Source: DATBJG01 sp963790545 (GTDB taxonomy: Bacteria > Acidobacteriota > Vicinamibacteria > Vicinamibacterales > JAMQPK01). From it: DNA of 64,000 nt. The notes beneath the pieces are model-generated. The model was given only the letters and a program-made list of their open reading frames with translations, was not told where the DNA came from and did no database searches. The stretch's first letter is position 1, and each line of letters opens with the position of its first letter. Made by a program: the position numbers and the translations under genes. Shown here one piece after another: positions 53,543-62,789 of the stretch. The stretch is taken from NCBI GenBank assembly GCA_963790545.1, contig CAWBPA010000017.1:124001-188000 (forward strand), given 5' to 3'.

Positions 53543-55798
53543 GTGGTTCACTGTGCCACCCGATGGGCGGTGGCTGTATTCATTGTCTCCGTGTTCCCCG
53601 GTGCCCGCCAGTTGCCCCAGGCTCAGGGCACCGCGCAAATCCCCAACGCTACCGCAGGTCAGGGACAACAACTCCAGGCCGTGCGCACCGCCGGGCGGAT
53701 CATCCTCGACGGCACGTTGGATGACCCCGCGTGGGGTGAAGCACCGACGGCGCGCAATTTCACCCAGAACGAGCCCCGTGAAGGAGAGCCCGCCACCTAT
53801 GACACGGAAGTGCGCGTGCTCTACGACGGCGACGCCCTCTATTTCGGCGTTTTGGCAAAAGACGATGAGCCGAGCCGAATCATCGTCAACGACCTGAAGA
53901 AAGACTTCAACACCGCGACCGGCGACGCCTTTCTCGTCATCCTCGACAGCTTTCACGACAAGCGGAACGGCTACCAGTTCGCCATCAATCCCGCCGGGGC
54001 GAAATGGGATGCCCAGATGGTCAACGAGGGCCGTGAGAACAATGCCAACTGGGATGGGATCTGGGACGTCGCGGCCCGGATCACGGAAGCTGGATGGATT
54101 GCGGAAATCAGGATTCCGTTCCGCACGCTGCGATTCGGCACCGAGGATATCCAGGTCTGGGGTGTCAATTTCGAGCGGAAAGTGCGCCGGCTGAATGAGG
54201 ACAGCTACTGGGCACCGCTGCCGCGAATCTATGACATTCAGCAGGTCTCGCTTGCCGGAGCGCTCGAGGGCATGCGTGGGCTGCGCCCGGGTCGCGACCT
54301 TCGTGTCAAACCGTACGCATTGGGCAGCTCGGCCACGAGCGCGAGATTGGGCCCCGACGGTGACTTCGATGCCGGCGTGGACATCAAGTACGGCGTGGCG
54401 AGCGGTCTGACCTGGGACTCGACCATCAATACAGACTTCTCGCAGGTCGAGGCCGACGAGCAGCAGATCAATCTGTCGCGTTTCAGCCTGTTTTTCCCGG
54501 AGAAGCGCGATTTCTTTCTCGAGAACTCCGGCATCTTCCAGTTCGGCGGAGGCTTCGCCGGTTTTGGCACAGGGGGCGGGGGCGGGGGTGGGACCGCGAC
54601 ACGGCAGAACGCGTCACAGGATATGCGACTGTTCTTCAGTCGGACCATTGGGCTCTCGGAGGACGGCGACGCCATACCGATTCTGGCTGGCACACGGTTA
54701 ACCGGACGACAGGGTCGGTACTCACTCGGCGTGTTGAACGTGCAGCAGCGAGAGCAGGGGTTGTCACCGGCGACGAATTTCACGGCCGTGCGACTGCGAA
54801 GCGACATACTGGCCAACTCGGATATTGGCGGCATCCTGCTCAACAAAGAAGAAAATGGTCCGCGCTACAATCGCGTGGCCGGCATCGATGCGAATTTCCG
54901 CTTCGGCTTCTTCAGCTTCAACACATACGTGGCGAAATCGTTCTCACCGCGCTACGCGGTTCCCGGCCGGGGGCGCGACTACGCCACCCGGGCCAGCGCC
55001 AACTATCAGGACAGGCGCTGGACGTTTCGCGGACGATTCGACGGTATCGGCGAACGATTCAACGACGAAATGGGGTTCGTGCCGCGACAAGGTGTGGACA
55101 ACTCGTTTGCCTTCGTCGCCCGCGCGTTCCGTCCGCAGTCGCTCTCGAAGTGGATCCGTGAAATACGGCCGCACTGGCAGTTCGACATGTTCACCCGACA
55201 GAACAGTGGTGGACTCGAATCCCGTTACCAGGATTTTCATTTTCCGTTGACGTTTCAAGACGGCTCGAACATGGAATTGGGTGTCAACCCCAACACGGAG
55301 GTCGTTCGGACGCCGTTTCCTGTGAACACCGCACGCGGCATCCGCGTCAACCCGGGTCGTTATCAATTCAACGAGTATTTCATCTTCTGGAATACCAATA
55401 GCGCTGCCCGGGTTTCAGTCAACAGCCGGTTTTCCACCGGTGAGTTCTACGATGGATACCGCCGCGGGTACACCGTGAGCCCGACCGTGCGTCTGAACGA
55501 GCACTTCAATGTGGCGATGGGCGTTCAGATCAACGACATTACCCTGTCCACCGGCGACTTCGTGTCGACGCTGATCACCGGGCGTGTGAACTACAACTTC
55601 AACACGAAGATGTTTCTCAACGCTCTCCTGCAGTACAACACCGACTCCGAGCAGTGGAGCTCGAACCTGCGGTTCAATATCATTCATCGACCTCTCAGCG
55701 ACATCTTTCTCGTCTATAACGAACGTCGTGACGAGCGAACAGGCAACCTGCTGGACCGCGCGTTCGTGGCCAAGATGACGTATCTCATGGCGTTTTGA
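53543..55798 (+). CDS. DUF5916 outer-membrane protein with CBM9-like domain
   Basis: I chose GTG at 53543: GGGAG lies six bases upstream and a leader follows (WAVAVFIVSVFPGARQ). Residues about 45-220 form a CBM9-like sandwich (IILDGTLDDPAWGEAPTARN, VRVLYDGDALYFGVLAKDDE). The rest is DUF5916: FSQVEADEQQINLSRFSLFF, PEKRDFFLENSGIFQFGGGF, a GGGGGGG loop, LFFSRTIGLSEDG and then barrel strands ending YLMAF. The aromatic C-terminus fits outer-membrane insertion. It may bind or take up carbohydrate; no partner enzyme is next to it. Confidence 0.9.
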   Translation: MVHCATRWAVAVFIVSVFPGARQLPQAQGTAQIPNATAGQGQQLQAVRTAGRIILDGTLDDPAWGEAPTARNFTQNEPREGEPATYDTEVRVLYDGDALYFGVLAKDDEPSRIIVNDLKKDFNTATGDAFLVILDSFHDKRNGYQFAINPAGAKWDAQMVNEGRENNANWDGIWDVAARITEAGWIAEIRIPFRTLRFGTEDIQVWGVNFERKVRRLNEDSYWAPLPRIYDIQQVSLAGALEGMRGLRPGRDLRVKPYALGSSATSARLGPDGDFDAGVDIKYGVASGLTWDSTINTDFSQVEADEQQINLSRFSLFFPEKRDFFLENSGIFQFGGGFAGFGTGGGGGGGTATRQNASQDMRLFFSRTIGLSEDGDAIPILAGTRLTGRQGRYSLGVLNVQQREQGLSPATNFTAVRLRSDILANSDIGGILLNKEENGPRYNRVAGIDANFRFGFFSFNTYVAKSFSPRYAVPGRGRDYATRASANYQDRRWTFRGRFDGIGERFNDEMGFVPRQGVDNSFAFVARAFRPQSLSKWIREIRPHWQFDMFTRQNSGGLESRYQDFHFPLTFQDGSNMELGVNPNTEVVRTPFPVNTARGIRVNPGRYQFNEYFIFWNTNSAARVSVNSRFSTGEFYDGYRRGYTVSPTVRLNEHFNVAMGVQINDITLSTGDFVSTLITGRVNYNFNTKMFLNALLQYNTDSEQWSSNLRFNIIHRPLSDIFLVYNERRDERTGNLLDRAFVAKMTYLMAF

Positions 55799-55821
55799 GA
55801 AAAGCTTGCGGAAAACCCGAC

Positions 55822-55900
55822 TTCACCACAGAGGACACGGAGAACACAGAGAAAATCAAAAACCAAATAGCTCTGTGACCTCCGTGACCTCTGTGGTGAA
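55822..55900. repeat. Dispersed palindrome TTCACCACAGAGG...CCTCTGTGGTGAA
   Basis: The 30-base left arm (TTCACCACAGAGGACACGG, then AGAACACAGAG) pairs with CTCTGTGACCTCCGTGACC and TCTGTGGTGAA, around an A-rich 19-base centre. Related copies lie at 51431 and, degenerate, at 23795. It separates the DUF5916 and TPP-enzyme genes. Confidence 0.88.
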
Positions 55901-55926
55901 AGCCGTCTTAGGTTGGTGGTGGGCTT

Positions 55927-57702
55927 ATGGAAACGAAAGTCCAGTCAGCGAATCAACCCGAGAGTGGGTTGCAGCCCGCGGCACGACCTGCTGCGGAAAC
56001 GGCCGAAGCCTACATTCAGGCACTGGTTGTCCAAGGCGTCCAGTGCCTTTTTCTGAACCCCGGCACCGACACGTTCCCAATCCAGGAGGCGCTCTCGAAG
56101 CTCGATCAGCTGGGTCAGCCCGTCCCGCGGACGGTGCTGTGCCTGTTCGAGGTCGTCGCGCTGGCGGCAGCGCACGGCTACTACGCGGCAACGGGCCAGC
56201 CACAGGCCGTGCTCGTCCATGTCGACGTGGGAACTCAAAATCTCGGTGGGACTCTGCACGATGCCCAACGCGGGCGAGCCGCTGTGCTCATCTGTGCCGG
56301 ACGTACACCGTACACGGCAGATCCGCGCCAGCGAGGTACACGCGACACACACATCCACTGGCTCCAGGAACAGTTCGACCAGCACGGCATCGTCCGAAAC
56401 TTTGTGAAATGGGAGTACGAGCTGCGGCGGTCGGAGCAGATTGGAGAGGTTGTGGCTCGTGCGTTTCAAATTGCTGCGAGCGATCCGCCTGGTCCGGTCT
56501 ATTTGACCTTGCCACGCGAGGTGCTCATGTCCGAGCCTGGCGAGGTGGCCCTCTTCAGCCGCGACCAGGTTCCGCCGGTTCGTCTCGGTGCTGGAGATCC
56601 CGATGCGCTGCGGGAAGTTGCCGACCGACTCGTGCGAAGCGAACATCCGCTGGTGCTCACCGCGACGACCGGTCGCAGCCGCCGGGGTTTTGAAGCCCTC
56701 GTTCGGCTCGCCGAGTTGCTCGCGCTGCCGGTCGTCGAACGGCGGGAGCGGAACAACTTTCCAACGACCCACGTGTTGCACCAGGGCTTCCAACCGAGTC
56801 CCCTGCTCGAATCAGCCGACCTTCTCCTCGTGCTCGATCACGACGTCCCGTACATCCCCACGCAAACGCGGCCACGCGCCGATGCAGCCATCGTGCAGAT
56901 CGATCTCGATCCGGTCAAAGATCGCATTCCGCTGTGGAATTTTCCGGTCACCCTTCCTGTGCGCGCCGATACTTCACGTGCGCTGGAGCTCATTGCCGAC
57001 CACGCCGAAAGCCTCTTGACTGACAAAGTCCGCCAGCGCATCGAGAATCGCCGTGCACAGTTCGCCGCGGCCCACCATCAGCGACGCGAGGCTCGCGAGG
57101 CCTCGGCGCAGGCGGTGCGCAGCGAACGCCCGATCGCGGTTGAGTGGCTCTGTTCCTGTCTGGGCCAGCTCCAACGCGAACGACCAGACTGCGTGTTCGT
57201 CGACGAGACAGTGACGAGCAGTCTCACGCTCTGGCGATATCTGGATTTGAACGAACCTGGCACCATATTCGGCAGCGGAGGGTCGGGGTTGGGCTGGGGA
57301 CTGGGGGGAGCGGTTGGCGTCAAGCTGGCGCTGCCCGATCGTCCCGTCGTCTTGCTCGTGGGAGACGGATCGTTTGTGTTCGGGGAACCCCTGGCCGCGC
57401 TCTGGGCAAGTCGAACGAACGACGCTCCCATTCTGGTGGTGATCTTCAACAACGGGTGCTACAACGCGACAAAAACTCCTTTGAGGAACGCGTATCCGAC
57501 GGGCTTTTCTGTCCGGGGCAACCGTTTCGTCGGTGTCGATTTGGAGCCGGCACCTCGCTATGACCTGCTCGCGGCAGTTGTCGATGCCGTGGGCGAGCGA
57601 ATTGAGAATCCCGAAGAGGTCATGCCTGCGCTAGGTCGGGGCCTGGATCACTTGCGCGCAGGACGTCCGGTTATTCTCGACGTCATCCTCGCACGGCCAT
57701 AG
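55927..57702 (+). CDS. Thiamine-pyrophosphate enzyme (acetolactate synthase/benzoylformate decarboxylase-like)
   Basis: 591 residues. The PYR domain (about 25-190) has CLFLNPGTDTFP and the activating Glu in VLCLFEVVALAAAHGYYAAT. The central domain includes EHPLVLTATTGRSRRGFEAL. The PP domain holds FGSGGSGLGWGLGGAVGVKL and the TPP/Mg motif VGDGSFVFGEPLAALWASRT ending VVIFNN. The first 25 residues are a polar extension. These features define the TPP-dependent decarboxylase/ligase family; the reaction is undetermined. No small regulatory subunit (ilvH-like) is nearby, so branched-chain biosynthesis is unlikely. Confidence 0.9.
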   Translation: METKVQSANQPESGLQPAARPAAETAEAYIQALVVQGVQCLFLNPGTDTFPIQEALSKLDQLGQPVPRTVLCLFEVVALAAAHGYYAATGQPQAVLVHVDVGTQNLGGTLHDAQRGRAAVLICAGRTPYTADPRQRGTRDTHIHWLQEQFDQHGIVRNFVKWEYELRRSEQIGEVVARAFQIAASDPPGPVYLTLPREVLMSEPGEVALFSRDQVPPVRLGAGDPDALREVADRLVRSEHPLVLTATTGRSRRGFEALVRLAELLALPVVERRERNNFPTTHVLHQGFQPSPLLESADLLLVLDHDVPYIPTQTRPRADAAIVQIDLDPVKDRIPLWNFPVTLPVRADTSRALELIADHAESLLTDKVRQRIENRRAQFAAAHHQRREAREASAQAVRSERPIAVEWLCSCLGQLQRERPDCVFVDETVTSSLTLWRYLDLNEPGTIFGSGGSGLGWGLGGAVGVKLALPDRPVVLLVGDGSFVFGEPLAALWASRTNDAPILVVIFNNGCYNATKTPLRNAYPTGFSVRGNRFVGVDLEPAPRYDLLAAVVDAVGERIENPEEVMPALGRGLDHLRAGRPVILDVILARP

Positions 57703-57703
57703 T

Positions 57704-57762
57704 GGCAGGCCTAAAGGCCTGCGCGACGTCCGACACAGCCTAAAGATCTAAAGTCTGCCAGC
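57704..57762. repeat. GGCCTAAAGGCCTGCGC and CTAAAGATCTAAAGTC elements
   Basis: GGCAGGCCTAAAGGCCTGC is a strong hairpin just after the TPP gene, followed by CCTAAAG-type repeats. Between convergent genes it may serve as a bidirectional terminator. Confidence 0.55.
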
Positions 57763-58416
57763 CTCCTTGAAAGAGTAGTACTTCGTGTCGGCCAGGATGA
57801 TGTGATCGAGCACCCGGATTCCAATAATGCGGCCCGCCTCGATGAGTCGTCCTGTGAGCTCGCCATCGTCGTCGCTGGGCGTCGGATCCCCCGAGGGATG
57901 GTTATGGAACAGGACGACGGCCGCCGCCGACGCCGCTGTGGCTTCGCGGAACACTTCCCGGGGATGGGCAGGACTCGAATCGAGCGTTCCGACCGAAACG
58001 AGCGTGGTGCGCAGCAGACGATGTTTCGTATCCAGCAGCACGACGCCGAACTGTTCGACCGACCGCGCCCCGAACTGCGGCAATAGATAGGTCGCGAGCT
58101 CCCGCGGCGACGCAAACGGCTTCCGCTGGCCAGGACGACGGACGAGCGTGCGGCGACCGAGCTCGATTGCGGCCAGGACCTGGGCGGCTTTGGCGGCACC
58201 CACACCGTGGACCCGGCGCAAATCGTCGTGACCGGTGCGAGCCACGCCATGCAGGCCACCCGTTGCTTCGAGAATGGCGTTGGCCACCATCAAGGCATCG
58301 GTCTGTCGCGCCCCATTGCCAAGCACGACGGCCAGGAGCTCGTTGTCCCCAAGTCCAGCGGCACCGAGACGTACCAGCTTCTCGCGTGGTCGATCGTGCG
58401 GGGCAATTTCCCTCAC
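57748..58416 (-). CDS. radC: RadC family JAB-domain protein
   Basis: I choose GTG at 58416 (VREIAPHDRPREKLVRLGAA), which overlaps the stop of the sirtuin fragment (GTGA); the frame also runs upstream to 58521 but that part is shadow. The helix-hairpin-helix segment RVHGVGAAKAAQVLAAIELG is followed by the JAMM metalloprotease-like motif LFHNHPSGDPTPSDDD with an upstream Glu. RadC proteins associate with DNA repair or mobile elements, though their activity is unsettled. Length (222) is standard. Confidence 0.93.
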   Translation of the reverse strand: MREIAPHDRPREKLVRLGAAGLGDNELLAVVLGNGARQTDALMVANAILEATGGLHGVARTGHDDLRRVHGVGAAKAAQVLAAIELGRRTLVRRPGQRKPFASPRELATYLLPQFGARSVEQFGVVLLDTKHRLLRTTLVSVGTLDSSPAHPREVFREATAASAAAVVLFHNHPSGDPTPSDDDGELTGRLIEAGRIIGIRVLDHIILADTKYYSFKEAGRL

Positions 58417-58712
58417 AAAGCAGCCTCGATGGCGGGCACGAGGCGCCGGCTGCCGGCCCGCGTGTGCAGTCCGTCGACATTTTGCGTAAGGAGCAGATAA
58501 TCGGGGAATCGAGAATCCCAATTCCAGACCAGTTCGGGATCGCGGGCGAACGCCTGTGGAGTCGCCAGGTCTTCCGGACGAAATGATCGCCAGAGTCCGT
58601 CGGCGCCGCGAAACGTAGGCACGCCGCTTTCGGCCGACATGCCTGCACCCGTAATGACGACTACCGCGCGCGCTTCACGGAGCCACGACGCGACCCTCGC
58701 AACATCTGACAT
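58413..58712 (-). CDS. Truncated Sir2-type NAD-dependent deacetylase
   Basis: 99 residues. The N-terminus ASWLREARAVVVITGAGMSA and ESGVPTFRGADGLW is a canonical sirtuin NAD site. Then ELVWNWDSRFPDYLLLTQNV joins directly to DGLHTRAGSRRLVPAIEAAL and stops. The linker of about 50 residues between WxWY and TQNVDGL is reduced, and everything after the RAGS segment (catalytic His, zinc cysteines, second Rossmann part) is missing. It cannot be an active deacetylase of the known kind. Its TGA overlaps the radC start. A decayed gene or a small NAD-binding remnant. Confidence 0.7.
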   Translation of the reverse strand: MSDVARVASWLREARAVVVITGAGMSAESGVPTFRGADGLWRSFRPEDLATPQAFARDPELVWNWDSRFPDYLLLTQNVDGLHTRAGSRRLVPAIEAAL

Positions 58713-58747
58713 ATACTCACTAGGGTTGAACCGTAGAACCTTTCCTG

Positions 58748-59323
58748 ATGCTGGCTCGTATTCCCGTCGTGATTGCTGCGGCGCTGCTGCTTTCGGCGTG
58801 CGCGGAACCCCCCAACAAGGAAATGGACCAGGCGCAAGGGGCCATTGACGCCGCCCGCGCCGCCGGCGCCGACGAGTACGCCGGCGAGCAACTGACAGCC
58901 GCTGTCACAGCGCTGAAACAGTCGCGCGACGCCGTGACCCAGCGCGACTATCGCAGCGCCTTGAACTATGCGCTGGAGAGCCGTGACCGCGCCCAGAACG
59001 CGGCCAAGCAGGCGTCAGAGCAGCGTGCGACCGTTCGAGGCCAGGTCGAGCGGGCGCTGGCCGATCTCAACGCGCTTCTCGCGCGGGCGGATCGTCGCGT
59101 CACGCTGGCCGAATCGAACCGTGCGCCCCGGCGGACGATTACCGCAACGAAGAACGTGCTCGCGCCCGCCAGAGCGGCGGTGCAAAAAGCGAGCGCGGCT
59201 GTCGCTCGGGGTGAGTACGCGGCCGCACAACGGGACCTCGAGGGTGTCGAGGCCCGTGTCACGGCCGCAATTGCAGAAATCGAAGCCGCAACCCCCTCGC
59301 GCCCCGGGCGAGCGCGACGCTAG
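58748..59323 (+). CDS. DUF4398-type lipoprotein, coiled-coil
   Basis: 191 residues with a lipoprotein leader (IPVVIAAALLLSACAEPP; lipobox LSAC). The rest is almost all helix: MDQAQGAIDAARAAGADEYA, LTAAVTALKQSRDAVTQRDY, RSALNYALESRDRAQNAAKQ, a second heptad region and a Pro/Arg end. The A-xxY-A-pattern and length fit DUF4398. It would be anchored in the outer membrane facing the periplasm; function unknown. It is divergent from the sirtuin/radC pair. Confidence 0.86.
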   Translation: MLARIPVVIAAALLLSACAEPPNKEMDQAQGAIDAARAAGADEYAGEQLTAAVTALKQSRDAVTQRDYRSALNYALESRDRAQNAAKQASEQRATVRGQVERALADLNALLARADRRVTLAESNRAPRRTITATKNVLAPARAAVQKASAAVARGEYAAAQRDLEGVEARVTAAIAEIEAATPSRPGRARR

Positions 59324-59379
59324 TCACGTCCCTCCGACCGGCACGAGTGGCGCGCGTTGCAAGTTCCATTCGTCAAGAT

Positions 59380-60204
59380 CTAGGCGGATTCTGCCACCCA
59401 TCGTCCTTCGAACAGAATCTCCGCCCACCCGGTCAGGTAAAGGCCGTCCTCGCGCCAATCGACGCGCTGCACGCCTCCCGGGGACTCCACATCCACCGTT
59501 CGATCGGCTCCGCCGTACGTCATGGCTGCAACCGCCGACCCGCAGGCACCCGTGCCGGAGGCAGCGGTCGGGCCGACGCCCCGCTCCCAGATCAAAATCC
59601 GAAGACGTTGAGGCGTCTGCACGTCAACGAACGCGACGTTGGTGCGGTTTGGAAAAGCGTCGTGACGTTCAAGCGCGGGGCCCAGGGTGACGAGACGCGT
59701 GTGGTCGAGCGGTTCGAGCAGGATGCATTGAGGGTTGCCGACCGAAAGAACGACCGCCCGTACAGGCTCTCCACCCACATCCAGGTCGACCTGTCTGATT
59801 CCGCTTGGCGCGCCCATGCTTGCACGGAACGTCCAGCGACCCTGCAAGCTCTCGATCAACTCGAGAGTCTTGATACCCGCCGTGGTCTCAATGGTGACCT
59901 CCCGCCCATCAGCCGCCGGGCGTGCAATGAGTCGCTGGTCCAGCGCATAGGCGGCCAGACACCGTACACCGTTCCCCGAAATCTCCGAGGCGCTTCCGTC
60001 AGCGTTGTACAGTTTCATCCGCAAGCGATCCTCCAGCACCTCGTAGAGGATCAGGCCGTCGGCGCCCACACCTTGGTTGCGGTGGCACATCCGGCGGGCC
60101 AGCGCCGGGAGATTCAGCGTGCTGACATCAGCGCGTGGAACGAGCAGAAAGTCATTGCCGTACGCGTGCGATTTGACGACGCGAAGGCCGGCCGGTCGCG
60201 ACAT
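59380..60204 (-). CDS. dapF: Diaminopimelate epimerase
   Basis: 274 residues. The first half carries KSHAYGNDFLLVPRADV and the catalytic Cys in ISGNGVRCLAAYALD; the second carries GTGACGSAVAAM with the other catalytic Cys. NPQCILLEPL and NVAFVDVQTPQRLRILIWER are family-typical. It turns LL- into meso-diaminopimelate for peptidoglycan and lysine. It starts one base from the stop of the methyltransferase upstream, so the two are probably co-transcribed. Confidence 0.95.
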   Translation of the reverse strand: MSRPAGLRVVKSHAYGNDFLLVPRADVSTLNLPALARRMCHRNQGVGADGLILYEVLEDRLRMKLYNADGSASEISGNGVRCLAAYALDQRLIARPAADGREVTIETTAGIKTLELIESLQGRWTFRASMGAPSGIRQVDLDVGGEPVRAVVLSVGNPQCILLEPLDHTRLVTLGPALERHDAFPNRTNVAFVDVQTPQRLRILIWERGVGPTAASGTGACGSAVAAMTYGGADRTVDVESPGGVQRVDWREDGLYLTGWAEILFEGRWVAESA

Positions 60205-60205
60205 G

Positions 60206-60986
60206 TCAGCGCTCGCAAAACGCCAACAGGTGCCAGCCGAGCGGTCTCACCCAGGCTCTCGGCAACAGGTTGAACGCACCGACGAATACGCCGTTGTACA
60301 ACGCTCCCTTCCAACCGCCGTGGAGTCGCGATTTCACGGGGAAACGTTCTGCAATCAGCCGGACACGCGAAAACTGACTCAGCAACGATCGAAACTCCGC
60401 CATGCTGTACTTCCGGAGGGCGGGCGCATCGGCATGCTCGAGGTCCACCTTCATGACCATAGATAAGGCGTTCAACCATGACAATCGGTTGTATACCTGA
60501 AAAATAGCGTGGCCCCCGGGTTTCAACACCCGGCGGCACTCCTCCACCAAACGTCGGCCGTCCGCGGTGTACTGCACGACCCCATGAGCATAGACGAGGT
60601 CGAATGCGCCTTCGACAAACGGCAGCCGCTCTCCATCTGCGACTATAAGACTCGCGTTCAGCCGACGCTGTTCAAAATTCGCGCGGGCGAGCCTGATGGC
60701 AGAATCGGCAATATCGACGCCAGTGACGTGAGCACCATGCTGTGCAAACCGCACCAGATCGGTTCCTGCCCCGCACCCGACCTCGAGGACTTGCCGATTG
60801 GCGTACTGCTGTGAACGGGATCAACCGTAGAAGGTGATGCAGTTTGTCAAAATGGTACTCGTCAAGATCCGAAAAAAAGGCGGGAGAGCCGACCGGATGT
60901 TTCGTGATTTCCAGGTCGTGGATCCGAACGTTCCAGTAGGCGCGAACCGCCGCAGTCGTGATGTCGTTGTCAGAAGCGTGAGGCAC
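60206..60986 (-). CDS. Class I SAM-dependent methyltransferase (one frameshift)
   Basis: The N-terminus DNDITTAAVRAYWNVRIHDL, EITKHPVGSPAFFSDLDEYH is in one frame (60672-60986). Near 60800 the frame changes to motif I VLEVGCGAGTDLVRFAQHGA, then VTGVDIADSAIRLARANFEQ, LPFVEGAFDLVYAHGVVQYT and RRVLKPGGHAIFQVYNRLSW. Corrected length is about 260 residues. Motif I, the acidic end of strand 2 and the post-motif II text identify the Methyltransf_11-like fold. Substrate unknown. Confidence 0.85.
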
Positions 60987-61002
60987 CGGGAGAACTATAA
61001 TT

Positions 61003-61048
61003 CAGAATTCACGAGACAGAATTCGGAATACAGGGTACAGAATTCAAG
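61003..61048. repeat. CAGAATTC-type short repeat
   Basis: Four CAGAATTC or AGAATTC elements are spaced by short purine-rich stretches, immediately before the next gene's ATG. TATAAT at 60996-61001 just precedes it and may be a -10 element. Confidence 0.55.
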
Positions 61049-61049
61049 A

Positions 61050-62675
61050 ATGCGTCGCGACCTCAGCCGTCTAACCGACATCGAACATGATTTGCTGGTC
61101 ATTGGCGGTGGCATCTCCGGCCTGATCGCCGCATATGACGCGGCGCAACGTGGTCTGTCAGTAGCGCTCGTCGACCGTGGCGATTTTGGAGGCGCTACCT
61201 CGTTCAACCATCTCAAGACCGTCCACGGCGGGCTTCGGTATCTTCAGCACGGCGACATTCCCCGCATGCGCCAGTCGGTGGTCGAACGGCACACCTTCGC
61301 GCGAATTGCTCCTCACCTCGTCTCCCCTCTCCCGTTTCTGACGCCGGCAACAGGAACCCTCGCACGCAGCCGAGCCGCGTACGCCACCGCGTTTGCCATT
61401 GACGCGTGGATCGGACGCGACCGGAATGTCGGGCTGCGTCCGGACCTCCACTTACCCGCCGGGCGGGTGATTTCGCTCGCGGAATGCCGTCGGCTCGCTC
61501 CCGACCTCGATCTCGAAGGCGCAAGCGGTGGTGCGCTCTGGTACGACTATCAGATGCCCGTCGCTGAGCGTCTCACGTTTGCGTTTGCTCTCGCCGCCGA
61601 GTCGCAGGGCGCCGCGCTGGTCAACTATGTCGAGGCGCTGGCACCACTGTTGCGCGAGAACACGGTCGTTGGAGTGTCCGCACGCGATATCGAGGGTCGA
61701 AGCGAGCCTTTCGAGATTCGCGCGCGCATGACGCTCAACGCCGCAGGGCCCTGGGCACGAACAGTGATGTCCGCCTGCGGCTTGGATCGGGACATGCTGC
61801 TGTTGAAGGCGATGAACCTGGTGACCAGCCGTCAAGCGACCGGTCCCGCGCTCGTGCAGTCGAATCCCCGAGGTCGGGCGCTCGTGCTCGCGCCATGGCA
61901 CGCTCGCGGCTTGATTGGCACCGGCGAGTCAGAGGCGAACGACGATCCTGACGACCGGCATGTGGATCAGGATGAGCTGGCGGGTTTCGTGGGCGAGGTC
62001 AATGCGACCTTCCCGCATCTGAACCTGCGATGCGACGAAGTCACGATGGTCCATCGCGGCATCGTCCCGGCCATGCGGCGCAACGGCCGCCTGACTCTGC
62101 AGGGGGAGGCGCAAGTCCTTGACCACAGCCGCGACGGCCTCAACGGATTGGTGACGATGGTCAGCGTGAAATATACGACGGCGCGGCTGCTGGCCGAGCG
62201 GGCCGTGGATGTGGTCGTGGGCAAGTTGGGACGGCCGGCCAACCCGTGTCGCACGAGCGTCGTGCCGTTGCCAGGCGTGCCGGCAGAAGGTGCCAATCTC
62301 GTCACGGATCTTGTTCGCGATCATGGAGGAAGTTGGCTCGAACCGTTGGTGGCTCAACACCTGGTCGCAACGCACGGCACCGGCTGCGGAGCCATCGTGG
62401 CGCTGGCAAACCAGGATGCCACGTTGCGCACACCGGTCGCACCCGCGCAGCCCGTGCTTCTAGCTGAGGTCGTTCACGCCGCGCGCCACGAGATGGCCCG
62501 TACGCTGGTTGACGTCGTGGTGCGACGAACGATGCTCGGGACCGCAGGGCATCCGGGCAAGGCGATTGCGGGCGCCTGTGCCGAGATTCTGGCGAGAGAG
62601 TTGCGATGGACATCGACACGCCTCTCGGCTGAACTCGACGCGCTCCGAAGCTTCTATGAACCGGTGACTGTCTAG
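61050..62675 (+). CDS. glpD: FAD-dependent glycerol-3-phosphate dehydrogenase
   Basis: About 541 residues from the ATG at 61050; the frame is open upstream but without protein character. The FAD motif is HDLLVIGGGISGLIAAYDAA, then GDFGGATSFNHLKTVHGGLR, YLQHGDIPRMRQSVVERHTF, NAAGPWARTV, LIGTGESEANDDPDD, and VTMVHRGIVPAMRRNG. The C-terminal domain fits the DAO_C fold. The conserved TSS motif of GlpD is TSF here. It oxidises glycerol 3-phosphate at the membrane and passes electrons to quinone. Divergent from the methyltransferase/dapF pair. Confidence 0.9.
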   Translation: MRRDLSRLTDIEHDLLVIGGGISGLIAAYDAAQRGLSVALVDRGDFGGATSFNHLKTVHGGLRYLQHGDIPRMRQSVVERHTFARIAPHLVSPLPFLTPATGTLARSRAAYATAFAIDAWIGRDRNVGLRPDLHLPAGRVISLAECRRLAPDLDLEGASGGALWYDYQMPVAERLTFAFALAAESQGAALVNYVEALAPLLRENTVVGVSARDIEGRSEPFEIRARMTLNAAGPWARTVMSACGLDRDMLLLKAMNLVTSRQATGPALVQSNPRGRALVLAPWHARGLIGTGESEANDDPDDRHVDQDELAGFVGEVNATFPHLNLRCDEVTMVHRGIVPAMRRNGRLTLQGEAQVLDHSRDGLNGLVTMVSVKYTTARLLAERAVDVVVGKLGRPANPCRTSVVPLPGVPAEGANLVTDLVRDHGGSWLEPLVAQHLVATHGTGCGAIVALANQDATLRTPVAPAQPVLLAEVVHAARHEMARTLVDVVVRRTMLGTAGHPGKAIAGACAEILARELRWTSTRLSAELDALRSFYEPVTV

Positions 62676-62710
62676 GATTCTCTGCGCGGTGCGAAATTAC
62701 AGTACGTAGG

Positions 62711-62765
62711 CCGGGTCCTGCTCTTTGGACCCGGCTCCAGGCGGGCCTGTAAAGCAAGGCCCGCC
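62711..62765. terminator. Tandem hairpins between convergent genes
   Basis: CCGGGTCC-TGCTCTTT-GGACCCGG and GGCGGGCCT-GTAAAGCA-AGGCCCGCC are two perfect stem-loops (8 and 9 bp, loops of 8). They lie between convergent glpD and the barrel gene, so a bidirectional terminator is likely. A decayed relative lies at 34343. Confidence 0.6.
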
Positions 62766-62789
62766 CTACGACCCGATTTCGCAGCTCTT

